In this document: positions 4,084 to 6,484 of the stretch, piece by piece
Layout: the number at the start of each line of letters is the position of its first letter
Numbering within the stretch: the stretch's first letter is position 1
Source of the DNA: Chitinophaga pinensis
GTDB taxonomy: Bacteria > Bacteroidota > Bacteroidia > UKL13-3
Assembly: GCA_943323675.2 (NCBI GenBank)
Contig: CALPIR020000131.1
Coordinates: 1-6,484, forward strand
Direction: 5' to 3'
Length of the DNA: 6,484 bases
Made by a program: the position numbers and the translations under genes
Notes under the pieces: model-generated
The model's database searches: none
Told to the model about the DNA's origin: nothing
Seen by the model: only the letters and a program-made list of their open reading frames with translations

Positions 4084-6150
4084 ATGGCTGATATAGAACC
4101 AAACAACCAAAGTCCACAGGAACCAACCCCAGGACCACGTAAACCCAAAGTACCCCAAATGCCCAAATTTAATTTTTATTGGATATACGGGATTATTTTT
4201 GCCATATTTATTGGCATACAACTCATGCCACATGACGTTGCATTAAAAACCACTTGGTTTCGTGTTCAAAGCGACATGATTATGGCAAATGGGGTAGAAA
4301 AAATAACCATCGTAAATGAAAAGCGTGCAGAGGTTACATTAAAAAAAGAAGCCCTTAGTGGTGAAAAATTTAAAGACCTAAAAGATCGCAGCCTTTTTGG
4401 AGAAGATATAGGCCCTCATTATTATTTTGAAATTGGAGATGTAACACAATTCCGTGCAGATTTAAAAGACGCAGAATTGGAATACACTAAACGCAATCCA
4501 GGTCAAAACATACAAATACCAGTTGAATACACAACACAACACAATTATTTTGGCGATATACTAGGATGGATTTTACCATTTTTATTGTTGTTAGGGTTGT
4601 GGATGTTTTTGATGCGCAAAATGGGCAGCGGTGGTGCTGGAGGAGGACAATTGTTTAACATTGGAAAATCGAAAGCAACACTTTTTGATAAAGAAAGCCT
4701 AGTAAAGATAACCTTTAAAGATGTTGCTGGATTAGATGAAGCGAAAGTGGAAATTATGGAAATTGTTGATTTCCTTAAAAACCCCAAAAAATACACCAAC
4801 TTAGGAGGTAAAATTCCCAAGGGCGCTTTATTGGTTGGCCCTCCGGGAACAGGTAAAACCTTATTGGCAAAAGCTGTTGCAGGCGAAGCGGGTGTTCCTT
4901 TTTTCTCATTATCAGGTTCTGATTTTGTGGAGATGTTTGTTGGAGTTGGAGCAAGTCGTGTTCGCGATTTATTCCGCCAAGCAAAAGAAAAAGCACCTTG
5001 CATTATTTTTATAGACGAGATAGATGCAGTTGGCCGAGCACGTGGCCGTAATATGGTACAAGGTGGTAATGATGAACGTGAGAACACACTCAACCAATTG
5101 TTAACCGAAATGGATGGTTTCTCTACCGATTCTGGTGTAATTATTTTAGCCGCAACCAACAGACCTGATATTTTAGATGCAGCATTATTACGTCCGGGTC
5201 GTTTTGATAGACAAATTTCAATTGATAAACCAGATTTAGCAGGTCGTGCGGAGATTTTTAAAGTGCATTTAAAACCACTTAAATTAAATGCGGATGTAAG
5301 TGCTGATAGATTATCAACCCAAACTGCTGGATTTGCTGGTGCAGAAATTGCGAATGTTTGTAACGAAGCAGCCTTAATAGCTGCACGTAAAAACAAAACT
5401 GAAATCGATATGCAAGATTTTCAGGATGCAGTTGATCGTGTAATTGGTGGTTTAGAGAAAAGGAATAAAATTATATCGCCTGATGAAAAAGAAATTATTG
5501 CTTACCACGAAAGTGGACACGCCATTGTTGGTTGGTTCTTAAAGGATCTTGATCCGTTGGTAAAAGTAAGTATCGTCCCTCGTGGTGTTGCAGCTTTAGG
5601 TTATGCGCAATACTTGCCAAAAGACCAATACTTATATACTACAGAACAAATGGAAAACATGATGTGCATGACCTTAGGTGGACGTGTAGCAGAAGATATT
5701 GTATTTGGTAGAGTGAGTACTGGCGCACAAAATGATTTGGAACGTATTACACGCATGGCATATGCTATGGTTACCATTTATGGTATGAATAGCAATGTAG
5801 GTAATGTAAGTTTCCACGACCCAAACAACGAGTACGGATTTACCAAACCATACAGCGATAAAACAGCTGAATTGATTGATATTGAAGTACGCAAACAAAT
5901 TGATGCTTGTTATCAAAAAACCAAAGTGCTACTGATAGAAAAACGTGATAAGTTAGAAGAGCTTTCGCAAATTTTATTAAAGCGTGAAATATTGTTCCAA
6001 CACGATTTGGAAGAAATTTTAGGCAAGCGCCCGTTTGATGTGGTTGAAGAAATAACGATTGCTGAGGTTGTAGCAAAAGAAGAAGAACCTACTGAGATTA
6101 CACCTGCAATAGAAAATCAAGTAAAAACAAATACTGAAACACCAGAATAA
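4084..6150 (+). CDS. ftsH: ATP-dependent membrane zinc metalloprotease FtsH
   Basis: A complete 688-residue AAA+ protease that unfolds and degrades membrane and soluble proteins from the cytoplasmic face of the inner membrane as a hexamer. Order: Pro-rich cytoplasmic N-terminus (1-29); first membrane segment (about 31-49); periplasmic domain (about 50-157); second membrane segment (about 159-177); Gly-rich linker (181-188); AAA+ module with Walker A GPPGTGKT (252-259), pore loop FVGVG (285-289), Walker B IIFIDEID (307-314), and second region of homology with arginine fingers R370 and R373; then protease domain with HESGH (475-479, zinc ligands H475 and H479, catalytic E476) and D551 in QNDLERIT as third zinc ligand. 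All key residues are present. The C-terminal tail after about 655 is acidic and variable, as usual. The length is within the bacterial range. There is no Shine-Dalgarno; the leader is A-rich. It has its own likely promoter and a strong terminator behind it. Confidence 0.99.
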   Translation: MADIEPNNQSPQEPTPGPRKPKVPQMPKFNFYWIYGIIFAIFIGIQLMPHDVALKTTWFRVQSDMIMANGVEKITIVNEKRAEVTLKKEALSGEKFKDLKDRSLFGEDIGPHYYFEIGDVTQFRADLKDAELEYTKRNPGQNIQIPVEYTTQHNYFGDILGWILPFLLLLGLWMFLMRKMGSGGAGGGQLFNIGKSKATLFDKESLVKITFKDVAGLDEAKVEIMEIVDFLKNPKKYTNLGGKIPKGALLVGPPGTGKTLLAKAVAGEAGVPFFSLSGSDFVEMFVGVGASRVRDLFRQAKEKAPCIIFIDEIDAVGRARGRNMVQGGNDERENTLNQLLTEMDGFSTDSGVIILAATNRPDILDAALLRPGRFDRQISIDKPDLAGRAEIFKVHLKPLKLNADVSADRLSTQTAGFAGAEIANVCNEAALIAARKNKTEIDMQDFQDAVDRVIGGLEKRNKIISPDEKEIIAYHESGHAIVGWFLKDLDPLVKVSIVPRGVAALGYAQYLPKDQYLYTTEQMENMMCMTLGGRVAEDIVFGRVSTGAQNDLERITRMAYAMVTIYGMNSNVGNVSFHDPNNEYGFTKPYSDKTAELIDIEVRKQIDACYQKTKVLLIEKRDKLEELSQILLKREILFQHDLEEILGKRPFDVVEEITIAEVVAKEEEPTEITPAIENQVKTNTETPE

Positions 6151-6165
6151 TTGGTTTAATAATTT

Positions 6166-6204
6166 AAAAATCCCTCAATGGTTAAAACTGTTGGGGGATT
6201 TTTT
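6166..6204 (+). terminator. Strong intrinsic terminator of ftsH
   Basis: AAAAATCCCTCAA (6166-6178) pairs with TTGGGGGATTTTT (6191-6203) over 13 bp with one U-G pair and a 12-base loop, and ends in a T-run to 6204. It begins 15 bases after the ftsH stop codon and separates ftsH from the next gene. Confidence 0.92.
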
Positions 6205-6431
6205 ATGCTATTAATATAAAAATTAAACCCTGTTGAAATTGCTATTTGGTAATGTGTGAAAATGTTAAATACAATTGCCGGAAGATTAAGTTCACCACCA
6301 AGTTAAAATTAGCCTTAACAATACATTTTCCCCTATACATATTGTTTATATTATATTTACACCAATAATTAAGCGTGCTGAGTAAAAACCTAAACTAGTT
6401 GGGTAAATAAAAACACAAAAATTAAAGTAGA
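6205..6431. other. Intergenic region before the last gene, with one weak promoter candidate
   Basis: This AT-rich stretch of about 230 bases contains no credible reading frame. The best promoter-like match for the following gene is TATATTTA (6352-6359), one mismatch from TAnnTTTG but without a -33 TTG at the usual distance. If used, the leader would be about 65 bases. No RNA gene or stable hairpin is seen. Confidence 0.4.
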
Positions 6432-6484
6432 ATGACAAAAATAATAGTAATAGCGGGTGCTACAGGCGTTTTAGGTGGTAAAAT
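6432..6484 (+). CDS. Start of a Rossmann-fold NAD(P)-binding protein (NmrA/SDR-like), cut by the window end
   Basis: Only the first 17 codons are present: MTKIIVIAGATGVLGGK. A beta strand (IIVIAG) followed by GATGVLGG, the GxxGxxG dinucleotide-binding loop, is typical of the atypical/extended short-chain dehydrogenase group, including NmrA-like and nucleoside-diphosphate-sugar epimerase proteins. Which subfamily it belongs to, and whether it is catalytic, cannot be told from so little. It lies behind the ftsH terminator and so is probably a separate transcription unit. The bases before the ATG are A-rich with no Shine-Dalgarno, as for the other genes here. Confidence 0.75.
   Translation, partial: MTKIIVIAGATGVLGGK

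Noticed and set aside
4545..5396. 283-codon minus-strand open frame opposite ftsH
   Set aside because: It lies wholly antisense to the most conserved part of ftsH, has low-complexity composition and matches no family I know. Long antisense frames arise from codon bias of the real gene.

Overview
The window looks like a piece of a Bacteroidota (Bacteroidetes) chromosome. It is AT-rich, and none of its genes has a clear Shine-Dalgarno sequence; the bases before the starts are simply A-rich. Several genes are instead preceded by exact or one-mismatch copies of the Bacteroidota -7 element TAnnTTTG, some with a TTG/TTTG box 18-20 bases upstream. One gene (3512-4009) resembles a protein I know only from Bacteroidota. 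This is judged from the sequence alone; no database search was possible.

Left end (1-356): a perfect-palindrome terminator closes a gene outside the window. A minus-strand tRNA with anticodon CAT (most likely AUA-decoding tRNA-Ile2) follows, with its own terminator and promoter. That promoter is divergent to the promoter of the next gene. Genes 357-2510: a HAD-family phosphatase gene (+) runs tail to tail into a two-gene minus-strand operon, with both stop codons sharing one CTAG. The operon encodes a geranylgeranyl-reductase-like FAD enzyme (first gene) and a small single-domain DUF1456/YehS protein.

Middle (2511-3511): about 1 kb without a credible gene. It is a mosaic of non-coding repeats: three copies of a roughly 90-120 bp element at different stages of decay, plus several hairpin-forming inverted repeats. 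This is the least ordinary part of the window.

Right part (3512-6484): a Bacteroidota-type conserved protein of unknown function, then ftsH (membrane AAA+ zinc protease, complete and with all catalytic residues), a strong terminator, and the first 17 codons of a Rossmann-fold NAD(P)-binding protein cut by the window edge.

The genes look mostly like independent housekeeping units: phosphatase, isoprenoid/lipid redox enzyme, protein quality control and AUA decoding. I see no phage, transposase, CRISPR array, toxin-antitoxin pair or defence gene, and no convincing new multi-gene system. The repeat mosaic is the best candidate for follow-up.
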